Below, one piece after another: positions 37,501 through 48,081 of a stretch of DNA of 64,000 nt. The DNA is from Gnetum montanum (Eukaryota > Streptophyta > Gnetopsida > Gnetales > Gnetaceae), in the NCBI GenBank assembly GCA_015680685.1, contig MNCI01001967.1:276920-340919 (forward strand). The letters run 5' to 3'. Every line of letters starts with the position of its first letter. The stretch's first letter is position 1. Both the position numbers and the translations under genes were made by a program. The notes under the pieces were generated by a model. That model was not told where the DNA came from and did no database searches. It was given only the letters and a program-made list of their open reading frames with translations.

Positions 37501-38794
37501 TTCTTTGAGACAAAAGACTTGATATATGTGAATCTTATAAATATTTGGGAGTTGAATTTGCTATTAATTATAGTTGGAATACCCTTGTTGCTCAAAAGGT
37601 TTCAAGTGGCATGCGAACTCTATTTGCTCTACGAAATAATTGCAATAAGAACAAATTTTGGCATGGGAGATCAGAAGGAAAGTTTTTCACAATCTTCTTT
37701 AACTTGTATTATTGTATGGGTGTGTTGCATGAGGACCTTTTCTTTCTACACATAATTTGAAAAATTAAAGCATGTTCAAAAATAGTTTCTTGTATGTGAA
37801 TTTCAAGTGAAAATGTAGACTTCTTATGATATCATACTTTTAAAAGAAAATTTGCTTCCTCTTAAAGTTGAAGCCCTTTGTCAATTTATTGATTATACTG
37901 AGAAGTTAAGTCACATGGAGGAACTCAATCATGCTAAGGAGATAATAAATGGTACACAAGAAAATGAATGGTTGCATTAAGGAAAATATGGCTTCAGTCA
38001 TAGAATATTGTAATAGAGGATGTTCCTTTAAATAAAAGGTCCTTTCAGAAGATTAAAAGAAAAAGTTTTGGCAAAAGTTTGGTTGAACACATCAAGGTAA
38101 AAACATTTTTATTTACATTTTGTTAGAGGAGGTTTGTTATCTAGTACTCAAAACTATCCATTCTCACCTATTTTTATGCATGTAAGGAATCAAATTGCTA
38201 GAGAAAAAATAAGCTCTCATCATCTCCTTATTGAGATAGGTCATTAGATCAATTTACTGAGAGAAGAGTATATTTATAGGTTGTGCAAGAAAAGCATAGA
38301 AGATGAAGAACATATCTTTTTATTTTGCCCATCTTTGGTTCACATTTGAATGGATTATAATATTATTTGTAATATGTTGATTTTTTTCTTTCAAATTGAC
38401 CCTATTTGCTTATGACATTACATCAATTATATTTTCAACTTTCCTAAAATATATATTAAGGCTTTTTAATTGTCCATCAAATCCTTTATGATTTCCTAGA
38501 TATAATAAAAATGTCTAGTTTCCAATTTCCATAATGATGATTTTAAAAGTCATAGTATCTACATTTCTATGAATAAGTAAATCTAAAGGGTTATGACTGT
38601 AATAAAGTTTCAGTTTCAATTTAAAAAACATATGATTCAAGCAAAGTTTGACCTTACAACATATTGATTAGCAAGGTGATGATGATGAAGTGCCTTCCAA
38701 TAAGATGGATAAGTTAAAATTTGAACATAAAAATGATATGTCTAAAATTTCTTTCAAGTTTGTAACCCATGAACTAAACAATACAATATTTAAG

Positions 38795-39080
38795 ATCATC
38801 ATCATCATCCTAGCCTTATCTTAACAAAATAGCATTGCTACATGAGTTATATTTCCCTATTTGCTTTTATGAGTACTTAGGTCCTTATTTGTTTGTAAAT
38901 TCTTAAGATCATATTTCATCATGTTTTCCCATGTCTTTTGTGTCTCCTTTTTGATGGCTTTGTTGAAATAGTGATGCGTCAATCTTTTTTTGATAAATTA
39001 ACTATGTGATCTTTTCAGCAAATAATCAAACTATTTAAGATGTTATTCATGTAGCCTATCTAAAGTATAAGTCACTCCAA
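38795..39080 (-). mobile_element. RTE-type LINE 3' end, minus strand
   Basis: ATCATCATCATCATCCTAGCC at 38798 onward is the reverse complement of the RTE tail GGCTAGGATGATGATGAT. The minus strand further gives decayed KAIKKETQKTWENMMKYDLK and the TCTTAAATAGTTTGATTA tail block found in the other RTE pieces. Confidence 0.7.
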
Positions 39081-39223
39081 GTCTTTATCTAATATTTGTA
39101 TTGGTCAATTTTGTTGGAAAAATGAAGACAAATACATTAGTATTATTTGTTGTATTTCCTTTTATGTTTTTAAAAGGATGTTGCATTTTAAATAATGATA
39201 TGAAAAAAGGGGGCATGGGAGGT

Positions 39224-39777
39224 TGTAAAGTGATGTTTATGTGGGGATGTGTTTTATCCCACATGTGTTAGAATTGGGATTTGGTCCTAGTGTTTCCTTA
39301 TAAATAGAAGGCTTGGAGTAGCTTTTAAGTAGGTGTTTTTGATGTGGAAGCATTGTATTGAGGTTTTACCTTGGAGACAAGAGTCTAAGATCTAAGATCT
39401 GTCGGACTAACAAATTGGATGCTTGGGAAAGCTATAAGGATGACTTTTGTCCTTAAGATTTGAGCAAAATAAAAGGTAGATTAGCATTTTTGTGGAGGTA
39501 GGCTAAAAAGGGCTCGAACCACGTAAATATTTGTGTTCTTGTGCTATTTTCTTTCATTGTTTTCATTTTGCTTTTACAACAAACATTTTTTGGAGTTTAC
39601 AATGGTTTTTTCAATAATTTATAACGTCTATTTAATCTGCTACAACACAACATTTTCTACCTTTAACGTTTTATTTAGATCTATAGCATTGTAATAATTT
39701 CTCCAGAGTTTCTCTAGTGTATTTTTAGATTTGACGTGCTAATTGTTTTATTGAAACTATCGCTTTTGATTATAACA
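39224..39777 (+). repeat. 5' LTR of the copia element (554 bp)
   Basis: Starts TGTAAAGTGATG and ends TATAACA. It carries a TTATAAATAG TATA-type box about 90 bases in. The direct copy is at 44633-45187. A short inverted repeat GTGGGATAAAACAC/GTGTTTTATCCCAC-type segment sits near the start (GGGGATGTGTTTTATCCCAC). Confidence 0.93.
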
Positions 39778-39779
39778 AC

Positions 39780-39791
39780 TGGTATCAGAGC
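39780..39791 (+). other. Primer binding site of the copia element
   Basis: TGGTATCAGAGC lies two bases after the LTR end, an exact match to the initiator tRNA-Met 3' end used by plant copia elements. Confidence 0.93.
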
Positions 39792-39804
39792 TAGATCTAA
39801 AGAG

Positions 39805-40600
39805 ATGGAGAGGTTGCAAACAATGGGAAGATTGGTAGGAAAGAACTAAAATGTCTAGAGCATTTTGATAAAGGTGGTTTTGGCACAAAAGAAGTGCTAG
39901 AAGGCCCTAGAACCCTCTTAACCAGTGGGAATGTCGAATGCTGATTGGAGACAAATTAAGACAAAGACATTATCTTTCATTCATTCAACCCTAAGCAATG
40001 GGATTTTGACATTAATTAAACCTGATATGGATCCACATGATCTGTGGAAAACATTGAAGAATAGGTTTGATAAAGTATCAGGTTTGAATACCTTTCATAT
40101 TTATTAGAAAGTTTTTAGATGCAAGAAGAGATCTGATGTATCTTTCCAAGATCATTTGGATGAGTTGAGGGGAAATTTGAATAAGTTGGAAGAATATAAA
40201 ATTGTTATTCCAGATTTAGTTAAATCTATGCTCTATTAAATTCCTTACCTGATTCCTAGTTTGCAATTGTGACATTTATTACTACTTATATGAGTTTTTC
40301 ATCTAGGACATTTGAACAAGTCATGTTTACCCTTTAGGATTCAAAAGGAAGAGTAGATGAGTCTTTTGGATCTAGAAATGTTCATGTAGTAAAGGAAAGA
40401 GGGAGAAGTAGGAGACATTTCCCAAGTAGAGGGAGAAGTAGCAACAAAGGTGTATCACATGGAAAAACTCAAACTCAAGAGTGTTGGTTCTATAAGAAGA
40501 AAGGTCATTTGAAGAAGGATTGCTTTGCATAGAAAGCATAGAAAGATAAAGAAAAGGAGAAGAAGTCGAAAAAAGGAACATCATAGGTAAATGCAGTTGA
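39805..40600 (+). pseudogene. copia gag remnant
   Basis: From ATG 39805 the frame includes SNADWRQIKTKTLSFIHSTL, DPHDLWKTLKNRFDKVSG and SFQDHLDELRGNLNKLEEY, the copia gag (UBN2-type) pattern. A zinc knuckle CWFYKKKGHLKKDC occurs at about 40484-40530, but its second Cys is Tyr (TGT to TAT), so metal binding is lost. Several stops interrupt the frame. Confidence 0.85.
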
Positions 40601-40659
40601 TGAAAACGTTAGTTTCATGGTTCAAGAACTATGTACAATGATGGTAGATGGATGTAACA

Positions 40660-41000
40660 GTGACATCTAGTTGATTGACTCAAGTGCCTCCTTTTATATT
40701 TGTCCAAGTCTTGTTTTACATCTTATCATGAAGTTAAATCTAGTCTTGTATATGTTGCTAATGGAAAAACTTTAAAATTTCTTGGAATTGGAAGTATAAG
40801 TTTGCAACAAGCAGGGACGCTAAAGGTGATAATAGATAACATTAGACATGTTCCTAAAGTCACAAAGAAGCTGATTTCAGTTTCACAGCTAGATGATTCA
40901 AGTTTGAATTTTAGTAGTGGAGGTGGACATTAGAGGATTTCCAAGGGAATCATGACCATTCTGAAAGGAAAGAAAGAGGGCAGCTTATATACGTTGATGG
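40660..41000 (+). pseudogene. copia protease remnant
   Basis: LIDSSASFYIC at about 40671-40705 corresponds to the copia active site (L)(I/V)DSGAS, with Gly replaced by Ser. The frame 40700-40933 follows with VANGKTLKFLGIGSI, NIRHVPKVTKKLISVSQLD, the usual protease second half. A frameshift separates the two parts. Confidence 0.8.
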
Positions 41001-41007
41001 TAAATTC

Positions 41008-41625
41008 ATGCACTCTGTTATAGTAGTTTTTGATGTAGAAAGTTCTGAAGTGTGGCATAAATGTCTTGGACACATTGGCTGGTCAGGCTTAAAGGTACTT
41101 CAAAATCAATCTCTCATTCCTATATTTTCTTTTGCCCAAACTGATTGTAAAGACTGTTTAGTTGGAAAATTTAGGAGAGTAAACTTCCATAGGGATCTAG
41201 ACAGCAGAAAGAAAAATAAGTTAGAATTGGTCTATTCTGATGTTTGTGGTCCTGTGACTCTCATTTCTCTTGGTGGATTTGTTTATTTTGTAACTTTCAT
41301 AGATCATTATACAAGAAAGGTTTGGGTTTATATGCTGAAATCAAAAGATGAAGTGTTTTTAGTTTTCAAAACATTTTTTGCAAGAGTAGAAAATGAAACA
41401 GGTTTAAAAATAAAATGTTTGCAAATTAATAACTGTGGGGAGTACACTTCTAAAGCATTTGCTAATTTTTGCAATAACAAAGGAATTAGGCACATTTGTA
41501 CCCCTGCTGGTACACCACAGGAAAATGGAGTTGTTGAAAGATGCAACAGAACATTGTTGAATTGTGCTAGAACAATGGTTTCAGGTGTTGGCCTACCCAT
41601 AGATGTTTTGGGGAGAGACAGTTAA
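41008..41625 (+). pseudogene. copia GAG-pre-integrase and integrase core (first copy)
   Basis: A 205-residue open frame. WHKCLGHIGWSGL with CKDCLVGKF gives the HHCC zinc-binding module. YSDVCGP carries the first catalytic Asp, PQENGVVER the catalytic Glu, and VYFVTFIDHYTRKVWVYMLK the strand between. At the second catalytic position the copy reads INNCGEY where SDNGGEY is expected, so Asp is changed to Asn. The downstream copy at 42600 keeps TDNGGEY. Confidence 0.9.
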
Positions 41626-43746
41626 AACTACAACATATTTGGTGAATAGGTCTCCACATTTTTCAATTGATGCTATTCCAAAAGCTGTTTGGAGAGGTAA
41701 AGACATTTCATACAATCATTTGAGAATTTTTGGTGTGAGGCATTTATGCATATTCCAAAGGAGAATTAAACTAAGTTACAGGATAGGCCTAAACGTTGCA
41801 TATTTGTTGGATATGGAGAAGATGATTTAGGATTCAAACTTTAGCATTCTGAATTGAAACGTGTAGTGAGATCAAGAGATCTTAAATTCAAAGAAAACAT
41901 GATGTTTAGTGAGTTGCAAATGAAAGACAAGAACAAAAATGGCTCAGACAACATGAGACCTCTTTTTAGGGTGACTGAAGAAGTTGAAAATGATGAAATT
42001 CATAGATTTTCCAAATCTAGAAACGTTGGACAACATGCTGAAATTTCATGGTAGCAAGCTAAGAACTCAAGATAGCAAGGAGAAAATGAAGGACAACAAG
42101 GAAATGAGGAAGAAGATGATGAACAACAAGCTATAGATGTGTCTCATTGGATTAGAAGGTCAATAAGAGCTACCAGACCTCTTGACAGGTACTCTCCCTT
42201 GCTGAATTATGTACTTTACAATGATAGTGGTGAACTGAAAACAATGGAGAAAGCCATGATGTGTACTGATGCTACAAAGTGAAAGGTAGCTATGAATGAT
42301 GAATGGGAATCACTCCAGCAAAATAAAACATTGGAGCTAGTTTAGTTGCCAAAAGGGAGAAAACCCTTAGTGCAGGTGGCTATATAGAATTAAAATAGAG
42401 GCCAATGGGGAAAAACGTCTCAAGGCCAAGTTGGTGGTGAAAGGCAATGCATAGAAACCAGGCATAGACTTTCAAGAAATTTTTTTTTTTGGTGGTAAAG
42501 CACTCTTCTATACATTTAGTGCTATCTTTGGTGGCCTACATGGACTTAGAATTGGAACAACTTGACATAAAAACAAGTTTGAAAATAAAATTTTTGCAAA
42601 CTGATAACGGTGGGGAGTACACTTCTAAAGCCTTTGCTAATTTCTGCAACAACAAAGGAATTAGGCATATTCGTACCCCTCCTGGTATGCCATAGGAAAA
42701 TGGAGTTGCTGAAAGATGCAACAGAACATTGTTGGATCATGCTAGAATAATGGTTTCAGGTGCTAGCCTACCTAAGATGTTTTGGGGAGAGGTAGTTAAA
42801 ACTACAACATATTTGGTGAACGTGTCTCCACATTTTTCAATTGATGCTATTCCAGAAGCTGTTTGGAGAGGTAAAGACATTTCATACAGTCAATTGAGAA
42901 TTTTTTATGCGAGGCATTTATGCATATTCCAAAGGAGAATAGAAATAAGTTGTAGGACAGCGCTAAATGTTGCATATTTGTTGGATATGGAGAAGATGAT
43001 TTAGGATTTAGACTTCATCTTGAATTGAAACATGTAGAGAGATTAAGGGATGTTAAATTAAGAGAAAACGTGATGTTTAGTGAGCTGAAAATGAAAGACA
43101 AGAACAACAATGGCTCAGAAAACATGAGAACTCCTTTTAGGGTGACTGAAGAAGTTGAAAATGATGAAATTCATAGATTTTCCAAATCTAGAAATGTTGA
43201 ACAACATGCTGAAATTTCATGGTAGCAAGCTGAGAACTCAAGATAGCAAGGAGAAAATGGAGGACAACAAGGAAATGAGGAAGAAGATGATGAACACCAA
43301 GTTGCAGATGTGTCTCATTGGGTTAGAAGGTCAATAAGAGCTATCACACCTCCTGACAGGTACTCTCCCTCACTGAATTATGTACTTTACAGTGATAGTG
43401 GTGAACTGAAAACAATGGAGAAAGCCATGTCGTGTACTAATGCTACAAAGTGAAAGACAGTTATGAATGATGAATGGGAATCACTCCAATAGAACAAAAT
43501 GTGGGAGCTAATTTAGTTGCCAAAAGGAAGAAAACCCTTAGAGTGCAGGTGGCTATATAGAATTAAAATAGAGGCCAATGGGGAAAAACATTTCAAGGCT
43601 AGGTTGGTGGTGAAAGGCTATGCACAAAAACCAGGCATAGACTTTCAAGAAATTTTTTCTCTCATGGTAAAACACTCTTCTATACATTTAGTGCTATCTT
43701 TGGTGGCCTGCATGGACTTAGAATTGGAATAGCTTGACATAAAAAC
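41401..43746 (+). repeat. Tandem duplication of a ~1.17-kb integrase-to-RT segment inside the copia element
   Basis: Copy 1 is 41401-42574 and copy 2 is 42576-43746. Both start (A/G)GTTT(A/G)AAAATAAAAT and end CTTGACATAAAAAC. Each runs from the integrase core through the hydrophilic linker (RFSKSRNV, EISW) to the start of RT (RWLYRIK or its decayed form). Only after copy 2 does RT continue. The copies differ at several percent of sites and each has its own stops. Confidence 0.9.
42569..43337 (+). pseudogene. Second integrase core and linker in the copia element
   Basis: FLQTDNGGEYTSKAFANFCN, then ENGVAERCNRTLLDHAR, then MFWGEVVKTTTYLVN and AVWRGKDISYSQLRIF. This is the second half of a copia integrase, with the second Asp and the catalytic Glu both present but without the first Asp, which lies outside the duplicated unit. 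A TAG replaces CAG just before ENGV. Confidence 0.85.
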
Positions 43747-44569
43747 GACATTCCTCCATGGAGATTTGGAGGAAATATACATGAAACAACTAGAAGGGTA
43801 TGAAAAATAAAAAGGTTTAGGTTTGGTTTGCAGACTGAAAAAGAGCTTATATGGTTTGAAACAAGCCCCTAGGCAGTGGTATAAAAGGTTTGATACCTTC
43901 ATGAAGAAGCTGAATTATTAGAGAAACAATCTGGACCACTGTGTGTATATTTCTGGAGATGTTTTGGGTAAGTTTACAGTGTTGTTGTTATATGTTGATG
44001 ATATGTTAATTGCTAGAAATGACATGACATAAATAAAACATCTAAAATTGGAAATGGGCAAAGAATTTGCTATGAAGGATTTGGGACAAGCAAAGAAAAT
44101 TCTTGGAATGAATATTTACAGGGATAGAAAAAGGAAGAAGTTGTGGCTGAGTCAAGAAGATTATATTGGAAAGGTTCTAAAATGTTTCAACATGGAAGAT
44201 GCAAAACCTGTAAGTACACATTTTTCAGCACAATTTAATTTATCAAAGGAGGATTGTCCAAAGTCAAAAGAGGACTTTGAAAAGGTGAAAAACTTCCCAT
44301 ATGCTTCTGTTGTTGGGTCATTGATGTATGCCATGGTTTGTACATGTCTTGATATTACTCATGTCGTTGGAGTAGTTAGTAGATTTATGACCAACTATGG
44401 TTGGAATCACTGGTTAGCTGTTAAATGGATTCTAAAATATTTAAAAGGCACAAAAACACATTGCTTGTGTTTTGAAGATGCTAATCTACACATTGAAGGT
44501 TTCATAGATGCAAATTTTGCTGCTAATCATGATACAAGACGTTCCACTAAAGGGTACACATATTTTTGA
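43517..44569 (+). pseudogene. copia reverse transcriptase with truncated RNase H
   Basis: RWLYRIKIEANGEKHFKARL and VVKGYAQKPGIDFQEIFSLM open RT. IYMKQLEGYEK, LKKSLYGLKQAPRQWYKRFD and the catalytic LLYVDDMLIARND (about 43990-44030) follow. From 44048 the frame is open for 173 residues: LGQAKKILGMNIYRDR, YASVVGSLMYAM and NHWLAVKWILKYLKGTK. RNase H begins (GFIDANFAANHDTRRSTKGY) and is cut at about 44568, jumping to DVANALTKL near the polypurine tract. Stops occur at 43732, 43810, 43921 and near 44030. Confidence 0.9.
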
Positions 44570-44632
44570 TGTTGCTAATGCTTTAACAAAACTAGTGATA
44601 GTTGATAAACACATTTTCTATAGGAAGAAGCT

Positions 44633-45187
44633 TGTAAAGTGATGTTTATGTGGGGATGTGTTTTATCCCACATGTGTTAGAGTTGGGATTTGGTCCTAAT
44701 GTTTCCTTATAAATAGAAGGCTTGGGGTAGCCATTAAGTAGGTGTTTTTGATGCAAAAGCATTGTATTGAGGTTTTACCTTAGAGACGAAAGTTTGAGAT
44801 CTAAGATCTATTGGAGTAACAGATTGGGTGCTTGGGAAAGCAATAAGGATAGCTTGTGTCCTTAAGATTTGAGCAGAATAGAAGGTAAATTAGCATTGTT
44901 GTGGAGGTAGGGTAAAAAGGGCCCGAACCACGTAAATCTTTGTGTTCTTGTGTTATTTTCTTTTGCTATTTTCATTCTGCTTTTACAACAAACGTTTTCT
45001 AGAGTTTACAACGGTTTTTTTCAATGATTTACAGTGTCTATTTGATTTGCTACAATGTGATATTTTTTTCCTTTAATGTTTTATTCAAATCTACAATGTT
45101 CTAATCATTTCTCTAGAGTTTCTTTAGTGTATTTTTAGATTTGATCTGCTGATTATTTTGTTGAAACTATCGCTTTCGATTATAACA
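44633..45187 (+). repeat. 3' LTR of the copia element (555 bp)
   Basis: It matches 39224-39777 end to end, with substitutions spread along its length. It follows a purine-rich AGGAAGAAGC that serves as the polypurine tract after the last coding codons (HIFYRKKLV). Confidence 0.93.
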
Positions 45188-47112
45188 AATTTCTCTCTTC
45201 TTGTAACATTCAACATCCATCTACTAATTCATATTTATGTGATATTAATTTATTGTTTATGCCTCTCCTGTGCAACCCAACATCCAACACCATATAAAAT
45301 ACTAGGTCTAATCAATGTCACTATAGACTTTAGGATACCTCTTAAAATCAAGAAATTAATAGAAGCATTACAAAAGCAACAATTATGGAGTCATAACAAG
45401 ATCATGTTGATTGCAAGACATTGAAGACATGGTTTTGCAAGAAACTAGTTATGTACATGATATACCATATAAGGTTGATCAAAATGTGTAGTATTCATCT
45501 AATTAATGTTAACAAGGCATTGCTAATTTAGAGTATGCAAGTTGAAGTTCATAAGTCACAAGTTTAATTCCAGGTAGTAATACTATTGATTTGGATGTTC
45601 CAAGTTATGGGTTTGATTTTGGTGGGCATTGCTAAGTTATAAAGTTCTAATTTATCTATATGTCTAGGGGGTAAATACTCTTAAAAACATTTTGGGTTCC
45701 AACACAAGTTTAATTCCAAACATTATGATAAAACACATGCTAATGTGGGGTCATAGTAAAAAATATGTTTGGGCTATGCAATCAGGTAGTTAGTCAGCCA
45801 TAGAAAATTATGATCAAATCTTTTGCCTACCTTAACATTCAACCCATGTTAATGGGATAAAGGCACCATGATAATGATGAAATAAGTAATTATTCATAAA
45901 TTTTTTCATCCATGTCTTTGTGAAGGAAATATATCATCTTGTACTTTGATTGAAGAATTCCTATTTGACCTCAATGATTTGGTAAAGATTTTAATAGTAA
46001 ACTTATAATGGTAGTAGCTAAAAGTTGCTTTAATTATTCCTAGACTTTTGATTGTATACTCTATATACTTTTGTTTTGAAAAGAATACTTGATAGACATT
46101 AAAGGCTGAGATTTGCCTATACTTAGATAACTCTTTCATTATGCTTAATATACTATTTCTACTTTGACTATTAATAACATTGATATAGTTTGCTATGTTG
46201 CATGCTTAAGATGATACTTTTAGCATATTGGTCCATTTGATTAGTCGATAACGGTGGGTCAAATTTAACTTTTCCTTGAAAAAGTATATTTTTATGATCT
46301 ACATTGTAGACTCCATTGACAATGTTATAAGATTTATTTTAACTATAAATTAGTTATATCCATAGATCATAATTACTTTGGTGGATAATTTTTGAAAAAG
46401 TCAAAACTTTTGTAAAGTTAGAATTTAAGATTATAGGTCTTCCTAGGAAAATTATTAAAGATGAAATTATTTTCTCATTTAGTAATCTTCAACAATATTT
46501 TATTAAAATGGATAAGTGGAATAAAATATGTATAATAAATATCTACCATAACTTGCCTAATTCTTATAACTATTGTCATTTTGAAGGTCACTTGTTTAAT
46601 TATACTACTGTGAAATTAGATAAAGAATTTATATGCTTTTGTACAAGGTTTTGATACAACTTTTATTATTTCCAAAACAAACAAGGGTAACTTTTTTTCC
46701 TAAGGCAATATATAAAGGTTGAAGCTAAAATAATTGCAAGACAATATGGGATAGGAGAAAGACTTGTATTTGCAGAACTCATGAAAGTGCAAAGTGTGAC
46801 TTAAATTTGTAACGTGAGTAAACTTTTCCTACAACAAGATAATCAAGCTACCTTAGTGTTGATTGTACCATTATGCGTAATGATGATTGTTATCAATGAT
46901 TTAAAGGAATGGAAAGCAAGGAACCAACAAATACAAGGGAATTGTCAACATAATATAGAATAAGCATTCAAAGTTGCATGTTGCAAGTGGAAGGATGGAT
47001 GAAGAAAGATGATGGCGAAAGCATGTTACAAAAGGGGTCAATGAACAGCACGGTGAGAATCAACATTATTATTCTCCATTAAAACCATGGCAGAAAATGC
47101 CACGTCTTGTTT
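45188..47112. other. No gene recognised; short RTE-like tail
   Basis: Near 45840-45885, CCCATGTTAATGGGATAAAGGC followed by ATGATAATGATG looks like an RTE LINE tail. The remainder gives no recognisable coding sequence. The stretch just before 47112 is the 3' flank of the dehydrogenase gene; GAGAATAATAATG on the minus strand, about 50 bases after the stop, could contribute a polyadenylation signal. Confidence 0.4.
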
Positions 47113-48081
47113 TTAGGAGGAAGGCATGCCACGCTGGCCAGCATGACTAACCAGGGGAAAGTGTTGCTTGTACCATGCTGCTGACTCAGTGGCCTTGGTC
47201 ACAGTGTTGCCACAGTCAACCAAAAGGTTGTGCCCGCTGACGTAAGCAGCCTCGTCAGACGCCAGATACAGCACCGCCTGCGCAATGTCCAGCGTGGTCA
47301 AATAATGTCCCGGCAAGGGAGACCTCTCTGCCACGAAGGCACAAGCGTTGTCCATCGTGGCATCCATGTCAGTCAACATGGCGTTAGCGTGGGCCAGCAG
47401 CAGCGTGGGAACTCCATCCGGAGACACCATGTTCACCCGCACGCCGTGGGCCCGGAGTTCCACGCTAGTGCTCCGCATGAGGCCCACGAGGCCGTGCTTC
47501 GCCACGCAGTACGAGTGTGGGCTCATGCCGCCCACCACAGCAGCAACCGACCCAGTCAGCACTATGGAGCCCCTGCCACGCGGCTTCATGTGGCGCGCCG
47601 CGTGCTTCACGCCGAGGAGGGCCCCACGCAGGTTCACGGCCAACGTGTAGTCGAACTCGTCCACGGGCGTCTCGTCGATGGGGCCCGTCGCGCCGATGAT
47701 GCCGACGTTGTGGTGCACAATGTCCAGCTGGCCCCCGCCCGCAGCCGCTGCAGCGTCCACTGCTGCCGCCACCTCGGACTCCTTGCGCACGTTGCAGGCC
47801 ACGTAGGATGCCAGGTCGCCGATATCTGCCGCCGTGGCAGATGCATCCTCCACGTCAGCAATGACGACCCGCGCGCCGTGCACTGCCATGAGGCGGGCTG
47901 TCGTCTGGCCGATCCCCGTGGCGCCACCAATGACCAGCGCAGTTTTGCCCTCCAGCCTGTCACCCAATTCTTGCCACGTCAGCGAAGAGTATAAAAACAA
48001 AAAAGCATTTCAGTGCGAAGTTTCGTAGAAAGGAGACTCCTCAAGCGACCTCTTTGCCTCTGGAGAAGGAATGGCGCACAT
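47113..48081 (-). CDS. Short-chain dehydrogenase/reductase, SDR110C type (two exons)
   Basis: NAD(P)-dependent oxidoreductase of the plant SDR group that includes xanthoxin dehydrogenase (ABA2) and secoisolariciresinol dehydrogenase; substrate unknown. Exon 2 (47956-47113) has no in-frame ATG before the Rossmann fold. A 93-bp intron (GT at 48049, AG ending 47957) joins it to exon 1 (48081-48050, MCAIPSPEAK), giving AKRLEGK at the join and 291 residues, a normal length. The glycine motif is GGATGIG at 21-27. Asp45 (IADV) suggests NAD. Asn119, Ser147, Tyr160 and Lys164 form a complete catalytic tetrad. Oddities: Ile20 where Thr is usual, HHNVG (92-96) for HNNAG, SPDG for SPYG, and VDCG for VDGG. 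It is GC- and CpG-rich, unlike its AT-rich surroundings. An in-frame ATG 30 bases upstream is an alternative start. Confidence 0.88.
47957..48049 (-). other. Intron of the SDR gene (93 bp)
   Basis: On the minus strand it begins GTCGCTTGAG and ends GGGTGACAG with a T-rich tract (CTTTTTTGTTTTTATAC) before the acceptor. Removing it joins codon AG|G (Arg11) in frame and supplies the only plausible initiator. Confidence 0.7.

Larger units (their letters stand above)
34636..38530 (+). mobile_element. Decayed LINE with RRM-like ORF1 and non-standard RT
   Basis: Parts appear in LINE order on one strand: an ORF1-like segment (34690-35090), an endonuclease-like segment (35280-36060, with SVRNKHSKERGRPSSGIACL), RT (36600-37500) and a C-terminal Cys/His segment (38180-38350, with LCKKSIEDEEHIFLFCPSL). 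Stops and frame changes are everywhere. ORF1 is not the DUF4283 plus zinc-knuckle type usual in plant L1. It resembles the RRM/C-terminal-domain ORF1p known from animal and some other L1-like elements. Clade is uncertain. Confidence 0.7.
39224..45187 (+). mobile_element. Ty1/copia LTR retrotransposon with both LTRs, decayed
   Basis: LTRs 39224-39777 and 44633-45187 flank gag, protease, integrase and RT in copia order. A primer binding site TGGTATCAGAGC follows the 5' LTR. LTR pairs differ at roughly one site in ten by eye, so the insertion is old. The interior carries a 1.17-kb tandem duplication and has lost most of RNase H. The five bases flanking the LTRs (GAGGT and AATTT) do not match. 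Sequence just before the 5' LTR is purine-rich like a polypurine tract. Together these suggest recombination rather than a simple insertion. Confidence 0.92.

Noticed and set aside
47230-47994. 254-codon plus-strand frame across the SDR gene
   Set aside because: His/Arg-rich antisense shadow of a GC-rich gene; no domain.
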